64,000 nucleotides of DNA from Deltaproteobacteria bacterium. Its GTDB lineage: Bacteria; Myxococcota_A; UBA9160; UBA4427. Of this stretch, positions 36,487 through 45,383 are shown one piece after another. Under the pieces are notes generated by a model, which saw nothing but the letters and a program-made list of their open reading frames with translations, was not told the origin of the DNA and ran no database searches. A program made the position numbers and the translations under genes. The stretch is from contig PBFW01000056.1 in NCBI GenBank assembly GCA_002719955.1, positions 1 to 64,000 on the forward strand, in the 5' to 3' direction. The first letter of the stretch is position 1, and the number at the start of each line of letters is the position of its first letter.

Positions 36487-37269
36487 TCAGAGCAGCCCGA
36501 GTTCCTTGATCTTGGTGACGAGCTGGCCGACGACTTCGTCCGTCGATCCTTCGAGGAGCTCGGCGGTGTCGCCCTTTGCGGGCACGTAGATCTTGTTGAT
36601 GGTGCTCTTGTTCTGGGCCGCGCTGGCGGTGTCGGCAAGGCCGAGGTCGGCCAGCGTCTTGACGTCGACGGGCTTCTTCTTGGCCTGCATGATGCCTTTG
36701 AGCGAGGCATAACGGACCTGATTCGCACCCGATTGGATCGCGATCAGGGCCGGCTTCGGCAGTTCGACGACCTCGAGCGCACCGCCCTCGAGTTCGCGCT
36801 CGACCTTGACCGAAGAGTCACCGAAGTCGGTTGCGACCACGCCCGTCGCCGACGGGTAGCCGAGGAGCTCGGCCACCATCGGCGGGATCGCCGAGGCGTT
36901 GTCGTCTTCGGCCATGAGGCCGGCGATGACGATGTCGGCGCCTTCTTCCTTCGCGACAGCGGCGAGGATCTTGGCCGTTCCGAGCGCATCCGTACCGCGC
37001 GCCGCGTCGTCGTTGACGTGGATCGCGCGATCGGCCCCCATGCCCAGCGCGGTGCGCAGAGCCTGGGTCACCCGGTCGGGACCGATGGACACGACGACGA
37101 CTTCAGCGTCGCCCGCGTCCTTGAGGCGAAGGGCCTCTTCGACGGCGTAGGTGTCATAAGAATTGATTTCGAACTTGATGTTGTCTTCCTGGATCCAGGT
37201 TCCATCGGCGTTCACGTCGAGACGTGCGTCCTGATGGGGAACCTGCTTCAGGCACACCATGACCTTCAT
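36487..37269 (-). CDS. etfB: Electron transfer flavoprotein beta subunit
   Basis: The 260-aa protein starts MKVMVCLKQVPHQDARLDV. It has the AMP-binding EtfB pattern: NSYDTYAVEEALRLKD, GADRAIHVNDDAARGTD, and the conserved VERELEGGALEVVELPKPAL before the C-terminal helix that embraces EtfA. It is the upstream gene of the etfBA pair that ends at the 35.3 kb terminator. Confidence 0.95.
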   Translation of the reverse strand: MKVMVCLKQVPHQDARLDVNADGTWIQEDNIKFEINSYDTYAVEEALRLKDAGDAEVVVVSIGPDRVTQALRTALGMGADRAIHVNDDAARGTDALGTAKILAAVAKEEGADIVIAGLMAEDDNASAIPPMVAELLGYPSATGVVATDFGDSSVKVERELEGGALEVVELPKPALIAIQSGANQVRYASLKGIMQAKKKPVDVKTLADLGLADTASAAQNKSTINKIYVPAKGDTAELLEGSTDEVVGQLVTKIKELGLL

Positions 37270-37472
37270 GGGGGGCTAGCCTCCGATAAATGGGATGCAG
37301 TTATATGCATGAATCTCGACGCGGAAGGGCCGGGATTTCGAACGGGGCGACTCTACCGCCCGCAGGTGTGGATTTCAACGAGTAGAGAGGGGTGCTTCGC
37401 AAGGCGAAGCGCCCCGAATCGTTGCGCTGAAGGGGTTTCGCGCCGCCGCGTGTCGGAATGGGAGAGTGCGCA

Positions 37473-38171
37473 TCATTGTCCCATGAAACTCAGGAACATC
37501 TCGACGTCGTCCGCCCGCAGATAGGGATTGGTGCGTTTCTGATCGCCCAGGGAGTCGTGCCCTTCGGGGGAATACAGATGTCCTGGGAAGAGCGTCGTGT
37601 CGTCGGGGAGCTGTTTGAGCGTTTCGAGGCTTTCGTACATCGCTTTCGGGTCTGCACCGGGTAGGTCGACTCGCCCGCAGCCGTTCAGAAACAGGGTGTC
37701 GCCCGAGACGAGTTGTCCCGATTGGTCACGCTCCTCGACGAGAAAGCACTGGCTGCCGGGCGTGTGGCCGGGGGTGTGGATCAGACGGATGCCGATCCCG
37801 CCGATTTCGAGCAGATCGCCGCCCTCGTGTTCGACGATATCGCCCGTGGAGACGCCCGTGATCTGGATGAGCCCCTGGGCCTCGTTCTTGTTCACGTGGA
37901 TCGGGACGGGCGCGACCTCGAGCAGCTTGGCGAGTCCCTCGATATTGTGGCCGAAGATTTCGCCGCCCACATGATCTTGGTGATAGTGGGTGACGAGGGC
38001 GCCGACGACCTCGACGTCGTCCTGGGCGGCTAGATCGATCAAGCCCTGGACATCCCAAGCGGGATCGACCACGAGGGCTTTCCGCTGCTCACGGCTTCCG
38101 ATCAGGTAGGCGAGGTTGGCCATCTCTCCGACCTTCTGCTGGGCAAAGTATAGATCGCTGGCTTCGGCCAT
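37473..38171 (-). CDS. Metallo-beta-lactamase-fold hydrolase (glyoxalase II-like)
   Basis: The 232-aa protein has the metal motif THYHQDH (H62, H64, D66, H67), the second His in HTPGHTPGSQCF, the bridging Asp in VSGDTLFLNGCGR and the last His in FPGHLY. This arrangement matches single-domain glyoxalase II-like or persulfide-dioxygenase-like enzymes. The ATG at 38171 has CAGGAG 7 nt upstream. The substrate is not deducible. A second family member, gloB, lies 4 kb away. Confidence 0.87.
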   Translation of the reverse strand: MAEASDLYFAQQKVGEMANLAYLIGSREQRKALVVDPAWDVQGLIDLAAQDDVEVVGALVTHYHQDHVGGEIFGHNIEGLAKLLEVAPVPIHVNKNEAQGLIQITGVSTGDIVEHEGGDLLEIGGIGIRLIHTPGHTPGSQCFLVEERDQSGQLVSGDTLFLNGCGRVDLPGADPKAMYESLETLKQLPDDTTLFPGHLYSPEGHDSLGDQKRTNPYLRADDVEMFLSFMGQ

Positions 38172-38255
38172 TCGGGCACTCCTGGCTGGGGAACATGAGA
38201 TTCGGTCAGAGCGGGGCGAGGGCTGCATCGCGTTGGCGCAGCGGGTTCTGGCGAT

Positions 38256-38969
38256 TCAGAGCAGACGGCGCTCGATCCAGTTGGCGAGGACACCGAAAAT
38301 TTCTGAATGGACCTGCTCGTTCGTTCGCCCCGACTTGCGTGGGACCTGGAAATTCGAGTCGGCTTCCTCGACATCGTAGAGTTCGATCGGCGCACCGACC
38401 CGGCGCAGCGCGGCACGCAGCGCCGTCGGGTCACAGCGTCGGTCGCGCGTGCCCTGCACGAAAAGTGTCGGTGAGGTCGTGCGGAAGAGGACGTCGGGAT
38501 CGCTCTTGCCCGGCTTGTCCTGGGGATGCAGGGGGAAGCCCAGTAGAAAGAGGCCATCCGCAAGGAGGCGATCGGCGACCAGTCTGGCGGCCACGCGTCC
38601 GCCCAGACCGACACCCCCGATGATCAAGCGGGCGGGAAGCGAGGTCGGATCGCGGCCGAGGATATTGAGGGCGGCCCGATAGCCGCGTTCGAGCAGGGCA
38701 GGGGAGTCGGCAGTGCTGCGTTTGCCCGCCTCGGCGAAGGGGAAATTGAAACGGAGCGTCAGACAGCCGCGCTCGGTGAGTGCCGTGGTGAGGGCGGTGA
38801 TCAGCGGGTCCTGGTGATCGCTTGCGCTGGCATGCGCGAAGACGACGGCGGTCCGCTCTCCGGTCGGCCACCATTCCGGAATTCCGAGAACACCGCTCAG
38901 ATGGTCGAGTCCGTGGATCGGTTCGGGCAGCTGGATCTCGACTTCTTCGTAGGTTGTGCTCGGCTCCAT
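38256..38969 (-). CDS. KANL3/Tex30-type alpha/beta hydrolase-fold protein lacking the nucleophile
   Basis: The 237-aa protein has the alpha/beta hydrolase pattern: AVVFAHASASDHQDP for the oxyanion strand, CLTLRFNFPFAEAGKRS, then LIIGGVGLGGRVAARLVADR where the nucleophile elbow should be, and SPTLFVQGTRDRRCDP with the acidic residue. In relatives the elbow reads G-G-x-S-x-G-G; here Ser is replaced by Gly, so hydrolase activity is doubtful. It starts 84 nt upstream of nothing else on this strand and ends 84 nt before the MBL gene's start. Confidence 0.78.
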   Translation of the reverse strand: MEPSTTYEEVEIQLPEPIHGLDHLSGVLGIPEWWPTGERTAVVFAHASASDHQDPLITALTTALTERGCLTLRFNFPFAEAGKRSTADSPALLERGYRAALNILGRDPTSLPARLIIGGVGLGGRVAARLVADRLLADGLFLLGFPLHPQDKPGKSDPDVLFRTTSPTLFVQGTRDRRCDPTALRAALRRVGAPIELYDVEEADSNFQVPRKSGRTNEQVHSEIFGVLANWIERRLL

Positions 38970-39159
38970 GACGCTGCCGATCTTACGCGATCAAGCTTTC
39001 CCCGGCTCCCCGGGATGTCCATAACTGTTTGAAAATAAATGAGAAAAAGAATCTACGCTGCTCGCTCGACAGGGCGGATCGGCTCCCGCATCGTACCGGA
39101 ACGCGGGGGCCGGAAACGATCGGCCGAGCAGGCGAGTCCGCGTATGAGGGGGGAGTGGA

Positions 39160-40728
39160 TTGAGAGCGATCATTCTGGTCGTCTGTGCGCTGTCGGTTTG
39201 GGGTTGCGCGACGCCCACGCTCGAGGGCCATCGCGAGTTGAACGAGTGGGACCCGCGGCAGGCGGCGCTGCAAGCGCCTGGGCTGCCGCGGCGCGTCCTG
39301 CTGATCACCGTGGCGGGATTGGAATCCTCGGACTATCTCGATGTTTGGGGCCGTGCCGCTGCCGACGGCGAGCGGGTCCGCATGCCGAATCTGGCGCGGC
39401 TGGCGCGTGAGGGTGCGATGGGGATCGATGCCCTTCCGCCCTCGCCCGGTGCGAGCCGCACGAGCCACGCCACGCTCGCGACCGGGCGGCTGCCGGCTGG
39501 CCACGGCATCGTGGCCGACTCGACCCTCGACGGCGAGGGAGACCGAGCGTTGCCCTTCCTCGACAGCCAGCTGCTTCGCGCCACGCCGCTCTGGGACGCG
39601 GCGATCGGCCAAGGCGTCCTGTCCCTGGGCTGGCCGACGACCGCCGGAGCGCGGGTCGAACTGATCGTGCCCGAGGTGGATTCGGCCGGCAGCTGGCTCG
39701 ACAGTATTCGGCCCCGATCGAGTCCGCTGATCGTTCGAGCGCTCGAGGCAATCGCCGCCGAGGATCTGCGCCGCACATCGACCGGTGAGGCGTCGAGGGG
39801 ACGCGATCTCTCGACCTGGCCGACGCCGGCGGAGAAGGATGCTGCGCTCGTCGAGGTCGTCTGCCGGGTGGTGGATTCCGAGCGCGATCCGGGCCTCTGG
39901 CTGCTGAGGCTCGAACAGACGGATCCGGCTCAGCGCGCGATGGGTTTCGGTTCCGTCGAGGCGGACGAAGCGCTGCTTCGTGTGGACGACGGGATCGGGG
40001 CGATCGTCGGATGCCTCGCGGCGGCGGGTCAGCTCGACGACACGGCGATTTTCGTCGTCGGCGATGTCGCCTACCAGCCGGTTCATTCTTCGGTCGCACC
40101 GAATGTCGCGCTCGTTCGCAACGGGCTGATCGGTCGTGACCCCCGCTCCTCGACCGGAGTGCGAAGTTGGCTGGCCCTCGCGCGTTCCCACGGACGCTCC
40201 GCCTACGTCTACGCCCGAGACGCGGCCAACGCGCTCGAGGCGCGCGAGGTCCTCGAAGCCGAGGGCAGGCGAAGCGGTGCATTCGAAGTCGTTTCCGCCA
40301 AGGAACTCGCGCGCGCAGGGGCAGATCCGCAGGCCTGGTTCGGGCTGGTCGCGGCCGCAGGCTATTCGATCGGAGGGGAACTCACGGGCGCTGCGATTCG
40401 ACCCGCTGGTGTGCGCGGGAGTGCCGGTGCGCTTCGGCTCGGGGGGCCCGGAGAGGGGGCGGTGGGATTCGTTGCCTGGGGTCGCGGAATCAGGAACCGG
40501 GTGCGTCTTCCGACCCTCGAACTCGTCGACGTCGCTCCGACGATTGCGGCTCTGCTCGGCTTGCGGCTCGATGACAAACTCGATGGCGAGGCGCATGTCG
40601 GGCTCCTGCGGGCGGCGGGATCGCCCCCTCCTGCCGGGCCGAAACGACTCGGTGGTGAATCGGGGGGCGATGTCGACGAAGCGTTGCAGGAGATGCGTCG
40701 CGGTCGTGAACTCGGGAGTGGGCGGTGA
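39160..40728 (+). CDS. Alkaline-phosphatase-superfamily lipoprotein with degenerate metal site
   Basis: The 522-aa protein has a lipoprotein signal (MRAIILVVCALSVWGC). The alkaline-phosphatase/phosphodiesterase core follows, with RVLLITVAGLESSDYLDV as first strand. The nucleophile region is SPGASRTSHATLATGRLPAGHGI, and the C-terminus has VDVAPTIAALLGLRLDDKL. The first metal-binding Asp (normally LI-x-x-D-G-L) is Ala, and the usual S-D-H-G motif is replaced by VVGDVAYQPVHSSV. It is probably a non-catalytic or altered-specificity member. The start codon is TTG with GGGGGGAG 5 nt upstream. The next gene overlaps it by 4 nt (GTGA). Confidence 0.75.
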   Translation: MRAIILVVCALSVWGCATPTLEGHRELNEWDPRQAALQAPGLPRRVLLITVAGLESSDYLDVWGRAAADGERVRMPNLARLAREGAMGIDALPPSPGASRTSHATLATGRLPAGHGIVADSTLDGEGDRALPFLDSQLLRATPLWDAAIGQGVLSLGWPTTAGARVELIVPEVDSAGSWLDSIRPRSSPLIVRALEAIAAEDLRRTSTGEASRGRDLSTWPTPAEKDAALVEVVCRVVDSERDPGLWLLRLEQTDPAQRAMGFGSVEADEALLRVDDGIGAIVGCLAAAGQLDDTAIFVVGDVAYQPVHSSVAPNVALVRNGLIGRDPRSSTGVRSWLALARSHGRSAYVYARDAANALEAREVLEAEGRRSGAFEVVSAKELARAGADPQAWFGLVAAAGYSIGGELTGAAIRPAGVRGSAGALRLGGPGEGAVGFVAWGRGIRNRVRLPTLELVDVAPTIAALLGLRLDDKLDGEAHVGLLRAAGSPPPAGPKRLGGESGGDVDEALQEMRRGRELGSGR

Positions 40729-41195
40729 ACGAGCCGATGGTGACGATTGAGCTGAACCCCCGAGAGCAGCGGCTCTATGACCGTCTGCGTCGGCGGATCG
40801 TCGAGCCGGATCCGAAGGCCCGCACCGGCACGCGGGATCTGGTCCTGCTCCTGCCCGACCTCACGATCCTGCTCTTGCGTCTCCTGCGCGACACGCGCGT
40901 CCCGCTCCTCGAAAAGGGCATCGCCGTCGCGGGCGTCGCCTATGTGCTGTCGCCGATCGATGTCCTGCCGGCGCTCCTGATCGGACCCATCGGGCTTCTC
41001 GATGATCTCTTCATCGTCGCCGCCTGTCTTTCGAGGCTCCTGAACCACGTTCACCCCGATGTCGTCAGGGGGCATTGGTCCGGGCAGGGCGATGTGCTTG
41101 GCGTGATTCAGGCAACGTCCGACTGGTTCGAGAAGGAGCTGAGGCTTCGTGTCGGGGATCTGCGCAAGCGGCTCGGCGCTCGTCGCTTCAGCTGA
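40725..41195 (+). CDS. YkvA family (DUF1232) membrane-associated protein
   Basis: The 156-aa protein has the DUF1232 core: RVPLLEKGIAVAGVAYVLSP followed by IDVLPALLIGPIGLLDDLFI, which includes the conserved SPIDxxP and GxxDD residues. It forms two short hydrophobic helices in a small helical protein of unknown function. Translation starts at GTG 40725 inside the stop codon of the phosphatase-like gene, so they are translationally coupled. Confidence 0.85.
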   Translation: MNEPMVTIELNPREQRLYDRLRRRIVEPDPKARTGTRDLVLLLPDLTILLLRLLRDTRVPLLEKGIAVAGVAYVLSPIDVLPALLIGPIGLLDDLFIVAACLSRLLNHVHPDVVRGHWSGQGDVLGVIQATSDWFEKELRLRVGDLRKRLGARRFS

Positions 41196-41215
41196 GGCGG
41201 ATCTTTTCGCGATCT

Positions 41216-41677
41216 TCAGCGGCCGTCTGGCAGCGAACGCCCAGAATCGGGCCGTGCGAGTTTTCGGAGGCGCACGCGGTCTTCCTTGGGAAGCCGCCTC
41301 ACGCGTCCCTCGCCATTGATCGAAGCGTGTTCCGTTCTGCCCGTGAGGAGTAGGACCCCTTGGCATTCGATTCGGTACGCCATCGCGAGCGAAGCGCCGC
41401 GCACCCATTCGAGCCAGGTCGTGATCTCGAGGTCGTCGTCGAAGCGCGCGGGGAGCCTGAAATCGAGCTCGGCGTGAGTCACCGCGAAATGCAGGCCCAT
41501 CGCGAGCCACTCCGGGTAGCTCTTGTCATGGGTTTCGAGCCAGACGATGCGCGCATTCTCGCAGAAGCGCAGATAGTTGGCGTGATGCACGATGCCCATT
41601 CCATCCGTCTCGTAGAAAGCGACGCGATGCCGGGTGGTGATCGGGGTCGCGCCGTCCGGCAGATCGGCTTCCTTCAA
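41216..41677 (-). CDS. YbgC/FadM-type acyl-CoA thioesterase (hot-dog fold)
   Basis: The 153-aa protein has the 4HBT active-site motif YETDGMGIVHHANYLRF, with Asp as the catalytic residue. The hot-dog core VTHAELDFRLPARFDDDLEI and a C-terminal strand with TEHASINGEGRVRRLP follow. It hydrolyses short or medium acyl-CoA. The start is TTG at 41677 with ACGGAG 9 nt upstream. It lies 34 nt downstream of gloB on the same strand. Confidence 0.86.
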   Translation of the reverse strand: MKEADLPDGATPITTRHRVAFYETDGMGIVHHANYLRFCENARIVWLETHDKSYPEWLAMGLHFAVTHAELDFRLPARFDDDLEITTWLEWVRGASLAMAYRIECQGVLLLTGRTEHASINGEGRVRRLPKEDRVRLRKLARPDSGRSLPDGR

Positions 41678-41711
41678 GACCCGCGACTCCGTCCCTGGCC
41701 GGCGGATGGCA

Positions 41712-42470
41712 TCAGAACGAGTCTTTCAACGTGCGGATGCGGCCGAGTTCCTGCGCGGACCCGGAACGCATGAAGGGGTTGGTCGCCTTTTCGTCCGCGA
41801 TCGACGAGGGGATCGTCATCTCAGCGGGCGTCGCGTCGTGCCAATCCGCTGCCGGGTTCGCGCGGATCTCGCGAACCCGGTCGTATCGCTCCTTGAGGTC
41901 GGGGTTCTCCGGTTCGATCGTCAGCGCGAATCTGAGGTTCCCCTCGGTGTATTCGTGGCCGCAATAGACGAGATAATCGTTGGGTAGCGCGGCGAGCTTC
42001 ACGCAGAGCGCTTCGTACATCATCTGGGCATCGCCCTCGAAGATGCGTCCGCAGCCGCCTGCGAAGAGCATATCGCCGGTGAAGACGGCCTTGGCTTCGT
42101 CGAAGACGTAGGCGACGTGGCCCGAGGTATGGGATGGGATGAAGAGCACGCGGCCGCGTTGGTTGCCGATCCGGATCTCGTCGCCCTCGTCGATCCCGAG
42201 TGTCTGGGCGGGGCTCCGCCCGGCATCCGTCGTGTGCCCGTAGACCGGGGCATCGTATCGCTCGGCGAGCTGTGGGTTCGCCATCGTGTGGTCGGGGTGG
42301 TGGTGGGTCGAGAGGATGAGCTTGATGTCGGCGCCGGTGGCTTCGACGCGCGTGACGACCGGATCGACTTCCGGGGCGTCGACGATCGCGGCCTCCTGCG
42401 TCTCGTTGCAGATGACGAGATAGGTGTAATTGTCGCCAAAGGTCGGGATACGTTCGATTTGGAGGCCCAT
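41712..42470 (-). CDS. gloB: Hydroxyacylglutathione hydrolase (glyoxalase II)
   Basis: The 252-aa protein has the THHHPDH metal motif (H56, H58, D60, H61), His in PSHTSGHVAYVF, Asp in VFTGDMLFAGGCGR and the family C-terminal HEYTEGNLRFA with the lysine/arginine-rich substrate arm. It hydrolyses S-lactoylglutathione to lactate and glutathione. It is followed by the thioesterase gene. Confidence 0.88.
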   Translation of the reverse strand: MGLQIERIPTFGDNYTYLVICNETQEAAIVDAPEVDPVVTRVEATGADIKLILSTHHHPDHTMANPQLAERYDAPVYGHTTDAGRSPAQTLGIDEGDEIRIGNQRGRVLFIPSHTSGHVAYVFDEAKAVFTGDMLFAGGCGRIFEGDAQMMYEALCVKLAALPNDYLVYCGHEYTEGNLRFALTIEPENPDLKERYDRVREIRANPAADWHDATPAEMTIPSSIADEKATNPFMRSGSAQELGRIRTLKDSF

Positions 42471-42553
42471 GACCGCAGGCTAGCAGAGACCCGAACGGGG
42501 GTGGAGACCGAGGGTCGATCGCGCGCTTGATCGGGTTCGCGTTAGAGATGGCC

Positions 42554-43417
42554 TCAGAGCAGGTCGAGCTGACGGTCATCCTCGGCCTTCGCGAGAGCGG
42601 CTGCCTCCGCGACGGCCTTCTCTTCGGCTTCCAGCCGAGCCAGGGTCTCCGGTGTCGCGTGGAGCGGGCAGCGTTCCTTGTACTCGCACCAGTTACAGAG
42701 CGCGATCTTCCTGGCCTCGAAGGTCGTGGCTGCCTCGATCTCGTCGATGCGCTGAATCGTCGTTTCTCGCAGGGAGACCAGTTCTTCCGGTTCCCGGGTC
42801 GAGGAACAAATGCGATTCTTGGCGACGTAATGCCAGACGAGCCGGAAGGGCGTGTCCTCGCCATATTCGCGGCTGAGACCGATCTGGTAGAGGGCGAGTT
42901 GGCGATCCTGGTCGAGGATGCGCTGGGGGGGGACACGGGCGCCGGTCTTATAGTCATGCACTTCGATCGCGCCGTCGCGGGCGCGCGAGATGCGATCGAT
43001 GATTCCCTGCATCCGATATTTTCCGGCCGAATCGAGGGGGAAGAGGACACGTCTTTCGAGACCCAGGGTTTCAGCGTCATCGAAGGGGTAGTGCCGCAAA
43101 TAGTAGCCGCGCAGGCAGTTCTCCCCGAGCTCCCGGTAATAGGACAGCGGCGTCCCCTCGCGCACGATCCGCACGCGTTCGGCGTCATAGGATTCTTCCC
43201 AGAGCTTCTGGTAGCGGTCGATGACCTTTTCGACGCCCGGAATCTGGCCGCGGCCCACGAAGACGTAGAGCCTCTCGAGGATTTCGTGGACGCGCTTGCC
43301 GACGAAGGCTTCGATTCCCTCTGATGTGCTCGGGATCTTCTGGATATATCGGAATTCGAACTGCTTGGGGCAGTTCTCGAAACTCGAGAGTCGTGAATGG
43401 CTGTAGATGGTGCCCAA
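42554..43417 (-). CDS. PD-(D/E)XK nuclease of the RecB family with a probable Fe-S cluster
   Basis: The 287-aa protein begins MGTIYSHSRLSSFENCPKQF. A nuclease core follows with AFVGKRVHEILERLY, the acidic Asp in GIIDRISRARDG, and D-x-K in IEVHDYKTGARVPP. The C-terminal cysteines IALCNWCEYKERCP, together with C15 near the N-terminus, match the Fe-S cluster of AddB/Cas4-type nucleases. It is likely a DNA repair nuclease working alone, as no helicase, AddAB or Cas genes are nearby. TTG at 43417 starts the family N-terminus; a GTG at 43486 would add 23 residues. Confidence 0.85.
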   Translation of the reverse strand: MGTIYSHSRLSSFENCPKQFEFRYIQKIPSTSEGIEAFVGKRVHEILERLYVFVGRGQIPGVEKVIDRYQKLWEESYDAERVRIVREGTPLSYYRELGENCLRGYYLRHYPFDDAETLGLERRVLFPLDSAGKYRMQGIIDRISRARDGAIEVHDYKTGARVPPQRILDQDRQLALYQIGLSREYGEDTPFRLVWHYVAKNRICSSTREPEELVSLRETTIQRIDEIEAATTFEARKIALCNWCEYKERCPLHATPETLARLEAEEKAVAEAAALAKAEDDRQLDLL

Positions 43418-43716
43418 TCGGACCCCCGAGCGAAATGGTCGTGCAGTTCCGGGTGTTGGCTGCGCGAAACCAGGATGCTGTCCCACGCGGCGCGGACAAC
43501 TGTCCGCGAGGATAGGGGCTCGCTCGGCCCCTTGCCGGTTCTCTGCGCCTCCGCCGAGCGTGTCGACGCCGAGGTGTGGCGGCGGGCGATGTGGGGCATT
43601 CTATGACGGCGGCGGGCCCGATCAGACCCGGGCTTCCGGACCGCCGAATCCCCTGAGCGCGCCCAGCCAGCGTGTCGATTCTCGACGGGCGCACGCGGGG
43701 ATGGAGGAGTCTGAAG

Positions 43717-44664
43717 ATGGCGAGTGATCCGATGCCGACGTCGATGCGCAAGGCGGGGGTGAGCTCCGAGCGAGGCGCCGATCAAGCGTTCAGCTGCCCG
43801 GCGGAGGTCCTCGAGGCAGCTGTCGAGGGACTCGCAGGTTGTGACGAGACCGTGCTCTCGGAAACGGTCTGCGGCGGCATTCTCGACCCGAGCGAGGTCC
43901 TCGCCTGGGTCGATCGCACCAAACGCCTGCTGCGCTTTCGTGTCGACCCCGAGGAGATTCGCTCGGAATTGCCCATCGTGGCCGATGGGCTCCATGCGCT
44001 GCTCGAGGAGGTCGATCTGCCCGAGGGTGGGGCGGATGCGGCCGAGTTGACCGTTCGCTTCATCGAGCGGCTCGTCGAGCTTCGTCAACTGCTGTCCTAC
44101 GACGTCGAAGCGGCCTATGCCGGCGATCCGGCGGCGGCGGGCTACGACGAGATCGTGGTCGCCTACCCCACGATTCGGGCGCTCGCGATCCACCGTATTG
44201 CCCACGAACTCTACAATTACGGCGTCCCGCTCCTGCCGCGGATCATGAGCGAGTATGCCCACGACCGCACCGGAATCGACATTCATCCGGGTGCCCAACT
44301 CGGTCGCTATTTCTTCATCGATCACGGGACGGGCATCGTCGTCGGCGAGACCGCGGTCGTCGGCGAGCACGTTCGTCTGTATCAGGGCGTGACGATCGGT
44401 GCGACGTCGATCCGCGACGCTTCCGCGCTTCGCGGGAAGAAGCGCCACCCGACGATCGAGGACGATGTCACGATCTATGCCGGTGCGACGATCCTCGGCG
44501 GCGAAACGGTGATCGGTGAGGGTAGTATCATCGGGGGCAACGTGTTCTTGACCGAGAGCGTCCCGCCCGGCTCGCGCGTGATGGCCGAAGCCCCGCGTCA
44601 GATAATGGGGGGTGCCATGGGGCCGGACACCGACGAATCGATGGCCCTGCACTGGGATATCTGA
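43717..44664 (+). CDS. cysE: Serine O-acetyltransferase (EpsC type)
   Basis: The 315-aa protein has the SAT helical N-terminal domain (DEIVVAYPTIRALAIHRIAH) and a left-handed beta-helix hexapeptide domain. The latter includes GIDIHPGAQLGRYFFIDHGT and GIVVGETAVVGEHVRLYQGV, with the catalytic His in FIDHGTG. It makes O-acetylserine for cysteine synthesis. The long N-terminal helical region is typical of EpsC-like SATs. The ATG at 43717 has GGAGGAG 9 nt upstream. No cysK is adjacent. Confidence 0.93.
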   Translation: MASDPMPTSMRKAGVSSERGADQAFSCPAEVLEAAVEGLAGCDETVLSETVCGGILDPSEVLAWVDRTKRLLRFRVDPEEIRSELPIVADGLHALLEEVDLPEGGADAAELTVRFIERLVELRQLLSYDVEAAYAGDPAAAGYDEIVVAYPTIRALAIHRIAHELYNYGVPLLPRIMSEYAHDRTGIDIHPGAQLGRYFFIDHGTGIVVGETAVVGEHVRLYQGVTIGATSIRDASALRGKKRHPTIEDDVTIYAGATILGGETVIGEGSIIGGNVFLTESVPPGSRVMAEAPRQIMGGAMGPDTDESMALHWDI

Positions 44665-44763
44665 GCGTCGGAGCCTTCGCGCAACCCTTCGCTGGCTTTC
44701 GTGGGCGGGCGACACGATCCGCGCGCGGCTGAGGGCGGCAATCCATCGATGGAGGGTTCGAGC

Positions 44764-45303
44764 ATGCACGACCGATTGAATCGAGACGGCGCGCGGCGCC
44801 GAGATCGTTCGCGTGGCGGGTGGCTGCTCGTTTTGCTCGTGCTGGCGTTTTCACTCGTGGCGGGTGTCGCCCAGGCTGCCGATTGGGGCTACGCCCTCGG
44901 CAGCGAATTGATGAGCCCGTACTGTCCCGGTCGCACGCTCTCGTCCTGTCCGAGCCCGCAGGCGGCGGAACTCGTGCAGTGGATCGTGACTCAGGAGGCC
45001 GCGGGTGCGACGCGCGAAGAGGTCATCGAAATTCTGATCGAGCGCTTCGGAGACGAGATCCTCGGGGCCCCGCCGGCCGAGGGAATCACGCTCTGGGCCT
45101 ATATCTTTCCGGTCGCCGGATTCGTGCTCTTCGGGGGCATCGCCTTGCTCGTCCTTCGCCGCGTCGTCGTTTCGAGCAGCCCCCCGAGTCCGCTGGCTGC
45201 TCCTAGCGCCGAGGTGTCTTCCGCGCGCCCCGACCCCACAAGCGATCGGGGAGAGGACGATCTCGCGCGCCTCGTCGACGCCGAACTCGCGAGCCGCAGC
45301 TGA
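44764..45303 (+). CDS. CcmH-like cytochrome c biogenesis protein without the CxxC motif
   Basis: The 179-aa protein has a signal/anchor (WLLVLLVLAFSLVAGVAQA), a short periplasmic CcmH-like three-helix domain (LGSELMSPYCPGRTLSSCPS and AAELVQWIVTQEAAGATREE) and a second membrane span (ITLWAYIFPVAGFVLFGGIA). Classic CcmH proteins carry R-C-x-x-C for reducing apocytochrome; here the two cysteines are separated by seven residues (YCPGRTLSSCP). This variant is seen in some deltaproteobacterial and Acidobacterial homologues. Function in haem attachment is inferred. The ATG at 44764 has GGAGGG 7 nt upstream. Confidence 0.72.
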   Translation: MHDRLNRDGARRRDRSRGGWLLVLLVLAFSLVAGVAQAADWGYALGSELMSPYCPGRTLSSCPSPQAAELVQWIVTQEAAGATREEVIEILIERFGDEILGAPPAEGITLWAYIFPVAGFVLFGGIALLVLRRVVVSSSPPSPLAAPSAEVSSARPDPTSDRGEDDLARLVDAELASRS

Positions 45304-45383
45304 GATCGTGCCGATCCTTTCGCCGCCGACCCCGAGCGATCGATTTCGGCCAGTGGTTGCGATCCGCGGGCTATGATCGCGAA

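Noticed and set aside
42554-43417. Cas4 of a CRISPR system
   Set aside because: The nuclease resembles Cas4 in fold and Fe-S cysteines, but no repeat array or other cas gene is in the window; stand-alone RecB-like nucleases are common.
41821-44769. 982-codon minus-strand open frame
   Set aside because: It runs opposite the serine acetyltransferase gene and through gloB and the nuclease gene in other frames; its sequence is low-complexity Arg/Pro/Ser with no family features.
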